Shown here: positions 22,288 through 30,220 of the stretch, piece after piece
How positions within the stretch are numbered: position 1 is the first letter of the stretch
Layout: each line of letters starts with the position of its first letter
NCBI RefSeq assembly: GCF_000426345.1
Contig: NZ_AUFE01000056.1
Span: 1-35,525 of the forward strand
Length of the DNA: 35,525 nucleotides
Direction of reading: 5' to 3'
Source: Cupriavidus phytohabitans
GTDB lineage: Bacteria; Pseudomonadota; Gammaproteobacteria; Burkholderiales; Burkholderiaceae
Program-made: the position numbers and the translations under genes
The notes under the pieces: model-generated
Told to the model about the DNA's origin: nothing
Database searches by the model: none
What the model saw: only the letters and a program-made list of their open reading frames with translations

Positions 22288-24039
22288 ATGAGGACGTTAC
22301 GAGCAGTGATGGCGGTCGCGGCAATCGCGGCTGCCGCGGCCAGCGTGGCCGCGCAGGCGGCGGTGACCGACGCCATGATCGAGAACGACGCAAAGACCCC
22401 CGGGGACGTGCTGTCGTGGGGCATGGGCCCGCAAGGGCAGCGCTATTCCGCGCTGACGCGCATCAATACGAAGAACGTCGGCAACCTCGTGCCGGCGTGG
22501 TCGTTCTCGTTCGGCGGCGAGAAGCAGCGCGGCCAGGAGGCGCAGCCGCTCGTCCACGACGGCAAGATGTTCGTGACGGCATCGTATTCGCGCATCTACG
22601 CGCTCGACCTGAAGACCGGTGCCAAGCTGTGGAAGTACGAGCACCGCCTGCCCGAAGGCATCATGCCATGCTGCGACGTGGTGAACCGCGGCGCGGCGCT
22701 CTACGACAACCTGGTCATCTTCGGCACGCTGGATGCGCAGCTGGTGGCGCTGGACCAGAAGACCGGCAAGGTGGTGTGGAAGGAGAAGCTGGAGGACTAC
22801 GCCGCCGGCTACTCGTACACGGCTGCGCCGCTGATCGTCAAGGGCATGGTGCTGACCGGCATCTCGGGCGGCGAATTCGGCGTGGTCGGCCGCGTCGATG
22901 CGCGCGATGCCAGGACCGGGCAACTGGTGTGGTCGCGCCCGGTGGTGGAAGGCCACATGGGCTACAAGTACGACAAGGACGGCAACAAGACCGAGATCGG
23001 CGTGACCGGCGCCGAGAACGCCAGCTGGCCTGGCGAGACCTGGAAGACCGGCGGCGCCGCCACCTGGCTGGGCGGCACCTATGATCCGGCCACCGGGCTG
23101 GTGTACTTCGGCACGGGCAACCCGGGGCCGTGGAACAGCCATATCCGCAAGGGCGACAATCTCTACTCCGCGTCGACGGTGGCGATCGATCCGGCCACCG
23201 GCAAGATCGTCTGGCACTACCAGAACACCCCGAACGACGGCTGGGATTTCGATGGGGTCAACGAGTTTGTGACCTTCGACCTCGACGGCAAGCGCATGGG
23301 CGGCAAGGCCGACCGCAATGGCTTCTTCTACGTCAACGACGCGCGCAGCGGCAAGCTGGTCAATGCCTTTCCCTTCGTCAGGAAGATCACCTGGGCCAGC
23401 GGCATCGACCTGAAGACCGGGCGGCCCAACTTCATCAGCGAAGGCCGTCCCGGCGATCCGGCCGCCAACACCGACGCGAAGAAGGGCAAGTCGGTGTTCG
23501 CCGCGCCCGGCTTCCTCGGCGGCAAGAACCAGCAACCGATGGCCTACAGCCCGCAGACCGGCCTGTTTTATGTGCCGGCCAACGAGTGGGGCATGGATAT
23601 CTGGAACGAGCCGGTCAGCTACAAGAAGGGCGCGGCGTTCCTGGGCGCGGGTTTCACCATCCAGCCGCTGAACGAGGACTACATCGGCGCGCTGCGCGCG
23701 ATCGATCCCAAGACCGGCAAGATCGTCTGGGAGGCGAAGAACGGCGCGCCGCTGTGGGGCGGTGTGATGACCACGGCCGGCGGCCTGGTGTTCTGGGGCA
23801 CGCCGGAGGGCTATCTGAAGGCAGCCGACGCCCGCACCGGCAAGGAGCTGTGGAAGTTCCAGACCGGCAGTGGCGTGGTAGCGCCGCCGGTCACCTGGGA
23901 AGACAACGGCGAGCAGTACGTGGCGGTGGTGTCGGGCTGGGGCGGCGCGGTGCCGCTGTGGGGCGGGGAAGTCGCCAAGCGGGTGAATTTCCTGGAGCAG
24001 GGCGGATCGGTGTGGGTGTTCAAGCTGCACAAGAGCTGA
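22288..24039 (+). CDS. lanthanide-type PQQ-dependent alcohol dehydrogenase
   Basis: A periplasmic quinoprotein of 583 residues; signal peptide up to about residue 25. ATG 22288 has GAGGAG 6 bases upstream. Active-site features are the vicinal disulfide Cys128-Cys129 (MPCCDVV), metal ligands Glu196 (GGEFG) and Asn278 (GTGNPG), and catalytic Asp320 in DGWDFDGVNE. Asp322, two residues after the catalytic Asp, is the extra ligand of lanthanide enzymes (XoxF, ExaF, PedH); calcium enzymes have Ala, Ser or Thr there. Tryptophan-docking repeats such as DPKTGKIVWEAK are present. It oxidises primary alcohols and passes electrons to a cytochrome c, probably one of the two encoded nearby. Expression is predicted from a sigma-54 promoter at 22194. 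Confidence 0.95.
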   Translation: MRTLRAVMAVAAIAAAAASVAAQAAVTDAMIENDAKTPGDVLSWGMGPQGQRYSALTRINTKNVGNLVPAWSFSFGGEKQRGQEAQPLVHDGKMFVTASYSRIYALDLKTGAKLWKYEHRLPEGIMPCCDVVNRGAALYDNLVIFGTLDAQLVALDQKTGKVVWKEKLEDYAAGYSYTAAPLIVKGMVLTGISGGEFGVVGRVDARDARTGQLVWSRPVVEGHMGYKYDKDGNKTEIGVTGAENASWPGETWKTGGAATWLGGTYDPATGLVYFGTGNPGPWNSHIRKGDNLYSASTVAIDPATGKIVWHYQNTPNDGWDFDGVNEFVTFDLDGKRMGGKADRNGFFYVNDARSGKLVNAFPFVRKITWASGIDLKTGRPNFISEGRPGDPAANTDAKKGKSVFAAPGFLGGKNQQPMAYSPQTGLFYVPANEWGMDIWNEPVSYKKGAAFLGAGFTIQPLNEDYIGALRAIDPKTGKIVWEAKNGAPLWGGVMTTAGGLVFWGTPEGYLKAADARTGKELWKFQTGSGVVAPPVTWEDNGEQYVAVVSGWGGAVPLWGGEVAKRVNFLEQGGSVWVFKLHKS

Positions 24040-24060
24040 ACCCGGGCCGGTCGATGGGCG

Positions 24061-24090
24061 GGCACGCTGGCATCCTGATGCCAGCGTGCC
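24061..24090 (+). promoter_or_regulatory. intercistronic hairpin between dehydrogenase and cytochrome genes
   Basis: A perfect 14-bp inverted repeat (GGCACGCTGGCATC / GATGCCAGCGTGCC) with only two central bases, 21 bp after the dehydrogenase stop and 26 bp before the cytochrome start. It is followed by GCAAAAACC, not by a T-run, so attenuation or 3'-end protection of the dehydrogenase mRNA is more likely than full termination. Confidence 0.75.
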
Positions 24091-24116
24091 GCAAAAACCA
24101 GATAGCGAGACAAGGT

Positions 24117-24437
24117 ATGAAGAAGGAATGGATGGCGCTGGCGGCGGCGGTGCTGCTGCCTGGTGCGGCGCAGGCGGGCACGGCGGCCGATATGCAGGCA
24201 GTGGCTGACAAGAACGGCTGCTTCGCCTGCCACGGCATGCAGTCGAAACTGGTGGGGCCGGGCTTCGCCGAGGTGGCGGCCAAATTCAAGGGAGATAGCC
24301 AGGCAGCCGGTCGGCTGGCCAAAAAGATCCGCGAAGGCGGCAAGGGGGCGTGGGGGCCGGTGCCGATGCCGGCGCATGGGAACCTTGGCGAGGCGGATGC
24401 GAAGCAGCTCGCGGAGTGGGTCTTGAGTGCAGGGTAG
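24117..24437 (+). CDS. class I cytochrome c, small periplasmic
   Basis: A protein of 106 residues with signal peptide (MKKEWMALAAAVLLPGAAQA). The heme site is CFACH at about residues 40-44, and a Met ligand lies in VPMPAHGNL near residue 85, as in c-551/c-552 type cytochromes. Its place 77 bp after the dehydrogenase stop makes it the likely electron acceptor of the quinoprotein, although an inserted hairpin may reduce its expression. Followed by a terminator that separates it from the convergent pqqE gene. Confidence 0.92.
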   Translation: MKKEWMALAAAVLLPGAAQAGTAADMQAVADKNGCFACHGMQSKLVGPGFAEVAAKFKGDSQAAGRLAKKIREGGKGAWGPVPMPAHGNLGEADAKQLAEWVLSAG

Positions 24438-24484
24438 GAACGCGGCAGGAACGCGCAAGAAACGCGAGAACAGCGGCGCCCGGG

Positions 24485-24519
24485 AGCCCGGCTGGCGTGA
24501 GCCAGGCCGGGCTTTCTTA
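24485..24519 (+). terminator. rho-independent terminator after the cytochrome c gene
   Basis: Stem AGCCCGGCTGGC / GCCAGGCCGGGCT with one bulged base and a GTGA loop, followed by TTCTTACTT. It ends at the last codons of the convergent pqqE gene. Confidence 0.75.
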
Positions 24520-25710
24520 CTTGCGCCCAGCGCTCAGGCGCAGCGAGTTGCCATCGCTGCGAAACACCATCGGCTGGACTTCTTCGCGCGCCTGCAGGGC
24601 TGCAAGCCGGCCCTGCAGCACGATCTCGCTGACCGTGCCGTGGTCGGCGGAGCGCTCGCAGACCGGGTCCGTTGCGGCGGGGTCGCCGGTCAGCAGGAAG
24701 GCTTGGCAGTGGCAGCCGCCGTAGTCCTGCTCCCGGTGGTCGCAGGACCGACACGGTTCCTGCATCCATGCCGTGCCGCGAAAGCGGCGGAATGCCTCGC
24801 TGTCGCGCCAGATCTCGCGCAACCCTTGCGTTGTCACATTCGGCAGCGCCAGCCCCGGCAGCATGCGCGCCGCGTGGCACGGCAGGGCAGCCCCGTCGGG
24901 CGCCACGCCAAGGAAGGTCGTGCCCCAGCCATTCATGCACTTCTTGGGCCGGGCCTCGAAGTAGTCGGGCACCACGAACAGGATCTGGCACCGCTTGCCG
25001 ATGCGCGCCCGGTACTCCCTGACCACGGCCTCGGCCTCCAGCAACTGCTCGCGCGTGGGCAGCAGCGCAAGCCGGTTCTCCCACGCCCAGCCGTAGTACT
25101 GGGTATTGGCCAGCTCCAGGTACTCCGCCCCCATCTGCAGCGCCATCTCGATGATGGTGCCGACATGCGGCAGGTTATGCCGGTGCAGCACGCAGTTCAT
25201 CACCATCGGGTAGCCGTGCGCCTTGATCATCCGGGCCACGCGCTGCTTCAGGTCGAAAGTGCGGGTGCTGGACAGGAAGTCATTGAGCTCGCGCGTGGAG
25301 TCCTGGAAGGACAGCTGGATATGGTCCAGCCCCGCGTCGCGCAATGCCGCGAGCCTGGCGTCGGTCAGCCCCACGCCGGAGGTGACGAGGTTGGTATAGA
25401 AGCCGAGGCCATGCGCATGCCGCACCAATTGTTCCAGGTCCTTGCGCAGCAGCGGCTCGCCGCCGGACAGGCCGAGCTGCACGGCGCCCAGCGCGCGTGC
25501 CTGGCTGAATACGTCGCACCACTGCGCGGTGTCGAGCTCGGCCGTGTGGCGGGCATAGTCCACCGGGTTCGAGCAAAAGGCGCAGTGCAGCGGACAGCGG
25601 TAGGTCAGCTCGGCCAGCAGCCACAGCGGCGGGCCGGGCTGGCCGGGCGGGGGGGCAGCGAGGGCGTCAGACCAGCCAGCCGCGTTCGGTCGCATGTTTG
25701 ACAAAGGCAT
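24517..25710 (-). CDS. pqqE: PQQ biosynthesis radical SAM enzyme PqqE
   Basis: A protein of 397 residues. The radical SAM motif CPLHCAFC follows AELTYR near residue 40, and LGLSGGEPLLRKDL is the GGE motif. The C-terminal SPASM part has Cys in KKCMNGWGT, LPCHAARM, EPCRSC, and GGCHCQAF for auxiliary clusters. It forms the Glu-Tyr C-C bond in PqqA. Start ATG 25710 overlaps the end of pqqD by 44 bases and has GGAGG very close; ATG 25695 is an alternative start. Last gene of pqqABCDE. Confidence 0.95.
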   Translation of the reverse strand: MPLSNMRPNAAGWSDALAAPPPGQPGPPLWLLAELTYRCPLHCAFCSNPVDYARHTAELDTAQWCDVFSQARALGAVQLGLSGGEPLLRKDLEQLVRHAHGLGFYTNLVTSGVGLTDARLAALRDAGLDHIQLSFQDSTRELNDFLSSTRTFDLKQRVARMIKAHGYPMVMNCVLHRHNLPHVGTIIEMALQMGAEYLELANTQYYGWAWENRLALLPTREQLLEAEAVVREYRARIGKRCQILFVVPDYFEARPKKCMNGWGTTFLGVAPDGAALPCHAARMLPGLALPNVTTQGLREIWRDSEAFRRFRGTAWMQEPCRSCDHREQDYGGCHCQAFLLTGDPAATDPVCERSADHGTVSEIVLQGRLAALQAREEVQPMVFRSDGNSLRLSAGRK

Positions 25711-25939
25711 GTACCTCCGGAGCGATGCCCTGCACGCCGAATGCGGCCTGCAGGTCGTCGATCAGCATGTCGAGCGTATGGCCGCCGTCGCAGCGCTGCA
25801 GGATCGCGGCGGCGCTGTCGTTGAGCGTGACCATGCCTTCCGGGTAGAGCAGCACCCAGCTCCGCTGGGCCTCTTCCCATTGCAGGCGGAAGGTCCGGTG
25901 CAGCAGCGGGCGGGCAAGATCTGTCGGGTCGGCTGTCAT
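25667..25939 (-). CDS. pqqD: PQQ biosynthesis peptide chaperone PqqD
   Basis: A protein of 90 residues beginning MTADPTDLARPLLHRTFRLQ. Typical PqqD features are WVLLYPEGMVTLNDSAAAIL and DMLIDDLQAAFG. PqqD binds PqqA and presents it to PqqE. ATG 25939 overlaps the pqqC stop as ATGA, and the gene overlaps pqqE, showing full translational coupling in pqqCDE. Confidence 0.95.
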   Translation of the reverse strand: MTADPTDLARPLLHRTFRLQWEEAQRSWVLLYPEGMVTLNDSAAAILQRCDGGHTLDMLIDDLQAAFGVQGIAPEVHAFVKHATERGWLV

Positions 25940-26628
25940 GGCTGGTCGTGCTGGATGGCGTCGAGCATCGACCAGAGAACGTCGAGCTTGAACTGCAGGA
26001 TGTCGAGCGCGCGCTGCTGCTGTTCCGGGGTGCGGAAGTAATCCAGCGTGACGCGCAGGCCATGGTCGACGTCGCGCTGCGCCAGCGGGATGCGCGAACG
26101 GAAGTAGTCCAGCCCGGCGGCCTCGATCCATGGGTAGTGGGTGGGCCAGCCGGCCAGGCGTTCCTTGTGGATCTCCGGCGCGAACATCTCGGTCAGCGAC
26201 GAGCACACCGCTTCCTGCCACGGCGCGCGGCGCCCGAAGTTGACATAGGCGTCGACGGCGAAGCGCACGCCCGGCAGCACGTGCCGATGGTCGAGCAGCG
26301 TCTCGCGCTCCAGCCCCACGGCCTGGCCCAGCCGCAGCCAGGCTTCGATTCCGCCGGGCACGATGTCGGTGCCGTCATGGTCAAGGATGCGCACGACCCA
26401 CTGCCGGCGCGTGTCGCGGTCGGGGCAGTTGGACAGGATCGCTGCATCCTTCAGCGGGATATTCGTCTGGTAGTAAAAGCGGTTCGCCACCCACGCGCGG
26501 ATCTGCGCGGGCGAACACTGCCCCGCGGCCATGCGCCGGTTGAACGGATGGTGGATGTGGTAGCCGCTTTCCTTGGCGCGCAGGCGGGCCTCGAACTCTG
26601 CCGGGCTCCATGCAATGGGGTGTGTCAT
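25936..26628 (-). CDS. pqqC: pyrroloquinoline-quinone synthase PqqC
   Basis: A protein of 230 residues of the heme-oxygenase-like fold. Visible family motifs are YHIHHPFNRRMAAGQ, WVANRFYYQTNIPLKDAAIL, DHDGTDIVPGGIEAWLRLG and the SLTEMFAPEIHKERLAGWP stretch with His and Tyr active-site residues in THYPWI. It catalyses the final ring closure and eight-electron oxidation that gives PQQ. Start ATG 26628 overlaps the pqqB stop (ATGA). Confidence 0.96.
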   Translation of the reverse strand: MTHPIAWSPAEFEARLRAKESGYHIHHPFNRRMAAGQCSPAQIRAWVANRFYYQTNIPLKDAAILSNCPDRDTRRQWVVRILDHDGTDIVPGGIEAWLRLGQAVGLERETLLDHRHVLPGVRFAVDAYVNFGRRAPWQEAVCSSLTEMFAPEIHKERLAGWPTHYPWIEAAGLDYFRSRIPLAQRDVDHGLRVTLDYFRTPEQQQRALDILQFKLDVLWSMLDAIQHDQP

Positions 26629-27542
26629 AGCGCGATTTCCATGCCGTCGCAGGCCAGCTCGATGCCATGCCGCGCCAGTTCGGCGCGTTCGGGCGAGTCT
26701 TCCAGCAGTACGGGGTTGGTATTGTTGATGTGGATAAGGATCTTGCGGGCGGCCGGCAGCCGGTCGAGGATCTCGATCATGCCGCCGCGGCCTGACAGCG
26801 GCAGGTGGCCCATGTCGGCAGCGGCCTTGGCGGAGAAGCCCAGAGCCTGCATCTCGTCCTCGCGCCAGAAGGTGCCGTCGACCAGCACCACGTCGGCGTT
26901 GCGCAGTTCCGCGAAGACGCGGTCGTCGACGCTGCCGAGGCCGGGCGCATAGAAAGCGCGGCGCCCGCTGCGGCAGTCCTCGATGCGCAGGCCGATGTTG
27001 TCGCCGACGCGTGGGGCGTTGCGGCTGGGGGAGTAGGGCGGGGCCTTGCTTTGCAGCGGCACGGCCGTGAGCCGGATGTGCTCCAGCGGCGGCACGGTGA
27101 ACGGCGTGCCGTCACACGGCAGGGTGTGCGTCTGCAATCCGCAGTAGTGCGACAGCATGCGGGTCAGCGGAAAGGCCGTGCCCAGGTCGTCGAGCACCGC
27201 CGCGGTCGCGTAGAGCGGCAAGGGCTGGCGGTGCTCGCGCAGCATCAGCAGGCCGGTGACGTGGTCGATCTGCGCGTCCATCAGCAGCACCGCCGCGATG
27301 GCGCTGTCGCGCGGCGCGCGCGCCGGCTGCAGCGCGGGCGCCTGGCGCAGCTGCTGCAGGATGTCGGGCGAGGCGTTGACCAGGACAGCATCCGGCCCGT
27401 CGCCGGAGAGCGCGATCGACGACTGCGTGCGCGGCGTGGCCCGCACGGTGCCGCGGCGCACGCCGTCGCAGTTGTGGCAGTTGCAGTTCCACTGCGGGAA
27501 GCCGCCGCCGGCGGCCGACCCCAGTACCCGGATGGTTGTCAT
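26625..27542 (-). CDS. pqqB: PQQ biosynthesis protein PqqB (metallo-hydrolase fold)
   Basis: A protein of 305 residues. The N-terminus RVLGSAAGGGFPQWNC and the structural zinc motif CNCHNC (about 19-24) are typical, as are MDAQIDHVTGLLMLRE, VDGTFWREDEM and HINNTNPVLLEDSPER. PqqB is a metallo-beta-lactamase-fold hydroxylase acting on the Tyr of the processed peptide. It lies 85 bp after pqqA and overlaps pqqC. Confidence 0.96.
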   Translation of the reverse strand: MTTIRVLGSAAGGGFPQWNCNCHNCDGVRRGTVRATPRTQSSIALSGDGPDAVLVNASPDILQQLRQAPALQPARAPRDSAIAAVLLMDAQIDHVTGLLMLREHRQPLPLYATAAVLDDLGTAFPLTRMLSHYCGLQTHTLPCDGTPFTVPPLEHIRLTAVPLQSKAPPYSPSRNAPRVGDNIGLRIEDCRSGRRAFYAPGLGSVDDRVFAELRNADVVLVDGTFWREDEMQALGFSAKAAADMGHLPLSGRGGMIEILDRLPAARKILIHINNTNPVLLEDSPERAELARHGIELACDGMEIAL

Positions 27543-27627
27543 GGCGCGAGCGCTTTGTCGTGGGGCATGGCGTCACGGAGCAGGCGCATGGCCCGGCAAT
27601 GCGGGCGTTGCGCCTGTCCCGGCGCGA

Positions 27628-27702
27628 TCAGCGGTTGGCGATATACATCGTGATCTCAAAGCCCAGCCGCAGCTCGGTGTAGGCAGGCGTGGTCCAGGTC
27701 AT
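27628..27702 (-). CDS. pqqA: PQQ precursor peptide PqqA
   Basis: A 24-residue peptide starting MTWTTPAYTELRLG with the conserved Glu16-Ile-Thr-Met-Tyr20 core that becomes PQQ. ATG 27702 has GAGGAG 8 bases upstream. It heads pqqABCDE and lies about 65 nt from the predicted start of a sigma-54 promoter. No pqqF or pqqG protease gene is seen in the window, so another protease gene elsewhere must process the peptide. Confidence 0.96.
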   Translation of the reverse strand: MTWTTPAYTELRLGFEITMYIANR

Positions 27703-27778
27703 GTCTCTCTCTCCTCGTATGGGATGGTTAGTGAATATCGTCGTGGCGCGGCAGGCGGGCCGCCGCATCCTTGTCAAG

Positions 27779-27793
27779 GCAACATCCATGCCC
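27779..27793 (-). promoter_or_regulatory. sigma-54 promoter of pqqABCDE
   Basis: On the minus strand GGGCAT-GGATG-TTGC matches TGGCAC-N5-TTGC at 8 of 10 positions, with GG and GC correctly spaced. Predicted start is about 27767, 65 nt before pqqA. Confidence 0.7.
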
Positions 27794-27879
27794 GACATGT
27801 CCATGGCCACCGCCTGCAACGGCGACGCTTCGGGCCGTCGGGCGAGCGCGTGCCCGGTGCCCGTGCGCGCCTGCTTACT

Positions 27880-27926
27880 GTGTCACGACTGTTTCAAAGT
27901 GGGACACTTGTCCAGAAACGGGACAC
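27880..27926 (-). promoter_or_regulatory. candidate activator sites upstream of pqqA
   Basis: On the minus strand a site TGTCC-N7-GGACA (27909-27925) is followed by GTGTCCC and ends with GTGACAC (27880-27886). In addition GGACA-CT-TGTCC (27902-27913) is a perfect inverted repeat. This GTGTC/GACAC cluster lies about 110-160 bp upstream of the predicted start, a normal enhancer distance. Confidence 0.5.
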
Positions 27927-27966
27927 CGCCGCGGCTGCGCTCCCGCCGGCAGCCCCTGGGCGGGTT

Positions 27967-29934
27967 TCAGCCGGGCTGGTACGGCAGCCCGCGTGCCTCT
28001 TCCATCTTGCGGTAGACCGTATTGCGCGAAATGCCCAGCGCCTTGGCCGCCGCCGAGATATTGCCGTGGTGCGCCCTGACGGTGGCGACGATGGCCTGGA
28101 CCTCGACCTCGGCCAGCCGCGTCGGCTGCACGCCCGGTGGCACGCTAGCCAGGGCAGGGGCTGACGGCGCGGCCGCCCGCGCCTGCCGTTCGCGCAGGTC
28201 ATCCAGGAAATCGTCGGGCAAGTGGTCCTCGGTGATCTCGGCTTCGCCTTCCGCCATCAGCCGTGCGGTGCGCAGCAGGTTGCCGAGCTGGCGGATATTG
28301 CCCGGCCAGTGGTATTCCCGGAACATCCCCATCACCGAGCCCTTGATGCGGGGCGGCGCGCCCGCGGCCTGCTCCTGGCGCAGCAGCTTGCCCGCCACCA
28401 CGTCCAGGTCGCTGCGCTCGCGCAGCGCGGGCAGGCGCACCACCAGGCCGTTGAGGCGGTAGTACAGGTCCTCGCGGAACTGCCCGCCGGCGACCATCTC
28501 GCGCAGATTGCGGTTGGTGGCGCACACCAGCGAAACATCGATATGGATCACCTTGCTGCTGCCCAGCGGTTGCACCGCGCGCTCCTGCAGCGCGCGCAGC
28601 AGCCGCCCCTGCAGGTGCAGCGGCATGTCGCCGATCTCGTCCAGGAACAGCGTGCCGCCGTTGGCCAGCAGCATCTTGCCGATGCCGCCCTTCTTGCGGG
28701 CGCCGGTGAAGGCGCCTTCCTCATAGCCGAACAGCTCCGACTCGATCAGGTTCTCGGGGATCGACGCGCAGTTCACGGCGATGAACGGACCCGCGCGGCG
28801 CGGGCTGTCGGCGTGGATGGCGCGCGCCATCAGTTCCTTGCCGGTGCCGGTTTCGCCCAGCACCATCACCGGGATGTCCTTGCCGATCACCTTGCGCAGC
28901 TTGCCGATGACGGCCCGGATCTGGGTGTCGCCGGTGTCGAGATCATCCAGCCCCGCGGGCGCGGACGGGTCGGCGCGCGGGCGCTGTGGCGCCACGATGG
29001 CCTCGCGCGCGTCCTGGCGCGCTGCGTCGACGCCGGGCATCGCGCTCCGGCTGGTCTTCGATTCCACGCGCGCGCTGACCTTGACGCCGCTTGGCAACTG
29101 CAGCTGCACCAAGGCCGCCGGTGCCGCGCGCACCGCGTCGAACAGCTGCGACATCGACAAGCCGAACAGCGAAGAGAACGTATGCGCCTGCAGCGCGCCG
29201 TTGGACAGGCCCAGCTGGAACTGCCCGCTGCGGTTCGCCGACAGGAAACGCCCGCCCGGCGTGAACGATACGATACCCTCCACCAGCGTGCCCAGGAACT
29301 CCGCACGCGAATGGAAGCGGATGCAGACCATGTCGCGGAAGGCGTTGCCGAACAACTGATTTTCGATCATCTGCGCCGACATCCGCACCAGCGCCATGGT
29401 GTGCTTGTGAAAGCCGCGCTGGTCGCCGGTCACATCGAGCGCGCCGACGGTCTTGCCGTAGGGGTCGAGGATGGTCATGCAGGAACAGGTCAGGAACTGG
29501 TTGGCTTCCAGGAAGTGGTCGGCGCCGTGGACCAGCGTGGCGCGGTTCTCGGCCAGCGCGGTGCCGATCGCGTTGGTGCCGCGGGACGACTCCGACCAGT
29601 CCGCGCCGGCGCGCAGCGCCACCTTGTCGGCGCGGGCCAGGAAATCGTCGTCGCCCAGCGAGTGCAGGATCAGGCCGTCGGCGTCGGTCAGGATCACCAT
29701 GCTCTGCGTGTTCACGATCTGGTCGTAGAGCGTTTCCATCACCGGCAGCGCATAGGTGAACAGTGACTGGCTGCGTTCGATGCGGGTCTTCAGCTCGCTC
29801 TGCAGTACGGGGCAGAAGTCCGGCGACTCATAGGGGCGCAGGCCGTAGGAAGCGGAGCGCTGGTGGGCCTGGGCAATCAGTTCGGCGCGCTCGGGTTGCG
29901 CAGGCTCGCCCGCCGGGGCAGCTTGGATGGTCAT
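27967..29934 (-). CDS. sigma-54-dependent activator, AcoR/Fis family
   Basis: A protein of 655 residues. An N-terminal GAF-like sensor (about 75-200) has LTDADGLILHSLGDDD, SSRGTNAIGTALAE and LTCSCMTILDPYG with Cys150/Cys152. The AAA+ domain has Walker A GETGTGKE (360-367), the sigma-54 contact loop GAFTGA (407-412) and Walker B LFLDEIGD (429-436). The C-terminal Fis-type helix-turn-helix reads ISAAAKALGISRNTVYRKM. This is the layout of AcoR/acetoin-type activators, which sense small alcohols or their products. It lies between pqqA and the PedF-like gene, both with sigma-54 promoters, and is their likely activator. AGGAG precedes ATG 29934. Confidence 0.93.
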   Translation of the reverse strand: MTIQAAPAGEPAQPERAELIAQAHQRSASYGLRPYESPDFCPVLQSELKTRIERSQSLFTYALPVMETLYDQIVNTQSMVILTDADGLILHSLGDDDFLARADKVALRAGADWSESSRGTNAIGTALAENRATLVHGADHFLEANQFLTCSCMTILDPYGKTVGALDVTGDQRGFHKHTMALVRMSAQMIENQLFGNAFRDMVCIRFHSRAEFLGTLVEGIVSFTPGGRFLSANRSGQFQLGLSNGALQAHTFSSLFGLSMSQLFDAVRAAPAALVQLQLPSGVKVSARVESKTSRSAMPGVDAARQDAREAIVAPQRPRADPSAPAGLDDLDTGDTQIRAVIGKLRKVIGKDIPVMVLGETGTGKELMARAIHADSPRRAGPFIAVNCASIPENLIESELFGYEEGAFTGARKKGGIGKMLLANGGTLFLDEIGDMPLHLQGRLLRALQERAVQPLGSSKVIHIDVSLVCATNRNLREMVAGGQFREDLYYRLNGLVVRLPALRERSDLDVVAGKLLRQEQAAGAPPRIKGSVMGMFREYHWPGNIRQLGNLLRTARLMAEGEAEITEDHLPDDFLDDLRERQARAAAPSAPALASVPPGVQPTRLAEVEVQAIVATVRAHHGNISAAAKALGISRNTVYRKMEEARGLPYQPG

Positions 29935-30003
29935 TTCAGTGTCTCCTGTGGAAGGTCGCCCGCGATCTTTGCGCGGGTCGCTGCCGGCGCCTCCAGCGGG
30001 CGC

Positions 30004-30064
30004 GTGTCCGACAGTGTTGCGTCATGAAGCAAGACGCTTGCCAGAGTGTGGCATTCCGGGACAC
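30004..30064 (+). promoter_or_regulatory. candidate activator sites upstream of the PedF-like cytochrome
   Basis: GTGTCC (30004-30009), the short palindrome TGTC-C-GACA (30005-30013), the 11-mer CAGTGTTGCGT (30012-30022, shared with the dehydrogenase promoter), GCAAG-ACG-CTTGC (30029-30041) and GGGACAC (30058-30064). They lie 120-180 bp before the predicted start and within 130 bp of the regulator's own start, so autoregulation is possible. Confidence 0.5.
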
Positions 30065-30160
30065 CGGCGCGGCGCTGGCTGGTGCCGTTCTGGCCGGTGC
30101 AGCCCCGGCCAGCGCCGCCGCGAGGCGGTTGCGCGCCCCGTCGGGCCCGCGGCAGGACGC

Positions 30161-30175
30161 TGGTATGGCTCTTGC
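30161..30175 (+). promoter_or_regulatory. sigma-54 promoter of the PedF-like cytochrome gene
   Basis: TGGTAT-GGCTC-TTGC matches TGGCAC-N5-TTGC at 8 of 10 positions with correct GG-GC spacing. Predicted start about 30187, 34 nt before ATG 30221. Confidence 0.75.
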
Positions 30176-30220
30176 GGAAATGGCGTCAAACACAAAACCC
30201 GTTCACCGTAGGAGACATCC

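Noticed and set aside
22297..24030. Minus-strand open frame of 577 codons
   Set aside because: Antisense shadow of the PQQ dehydrogenase with His/Arg/Ala-rich composition.
28222..29766. Plus-strand open frame of 514 codons
   Set aside because: Antisense shadow of the sigma-54 activator; the activator has complete AAA+ and helix-turn-helix motifs.
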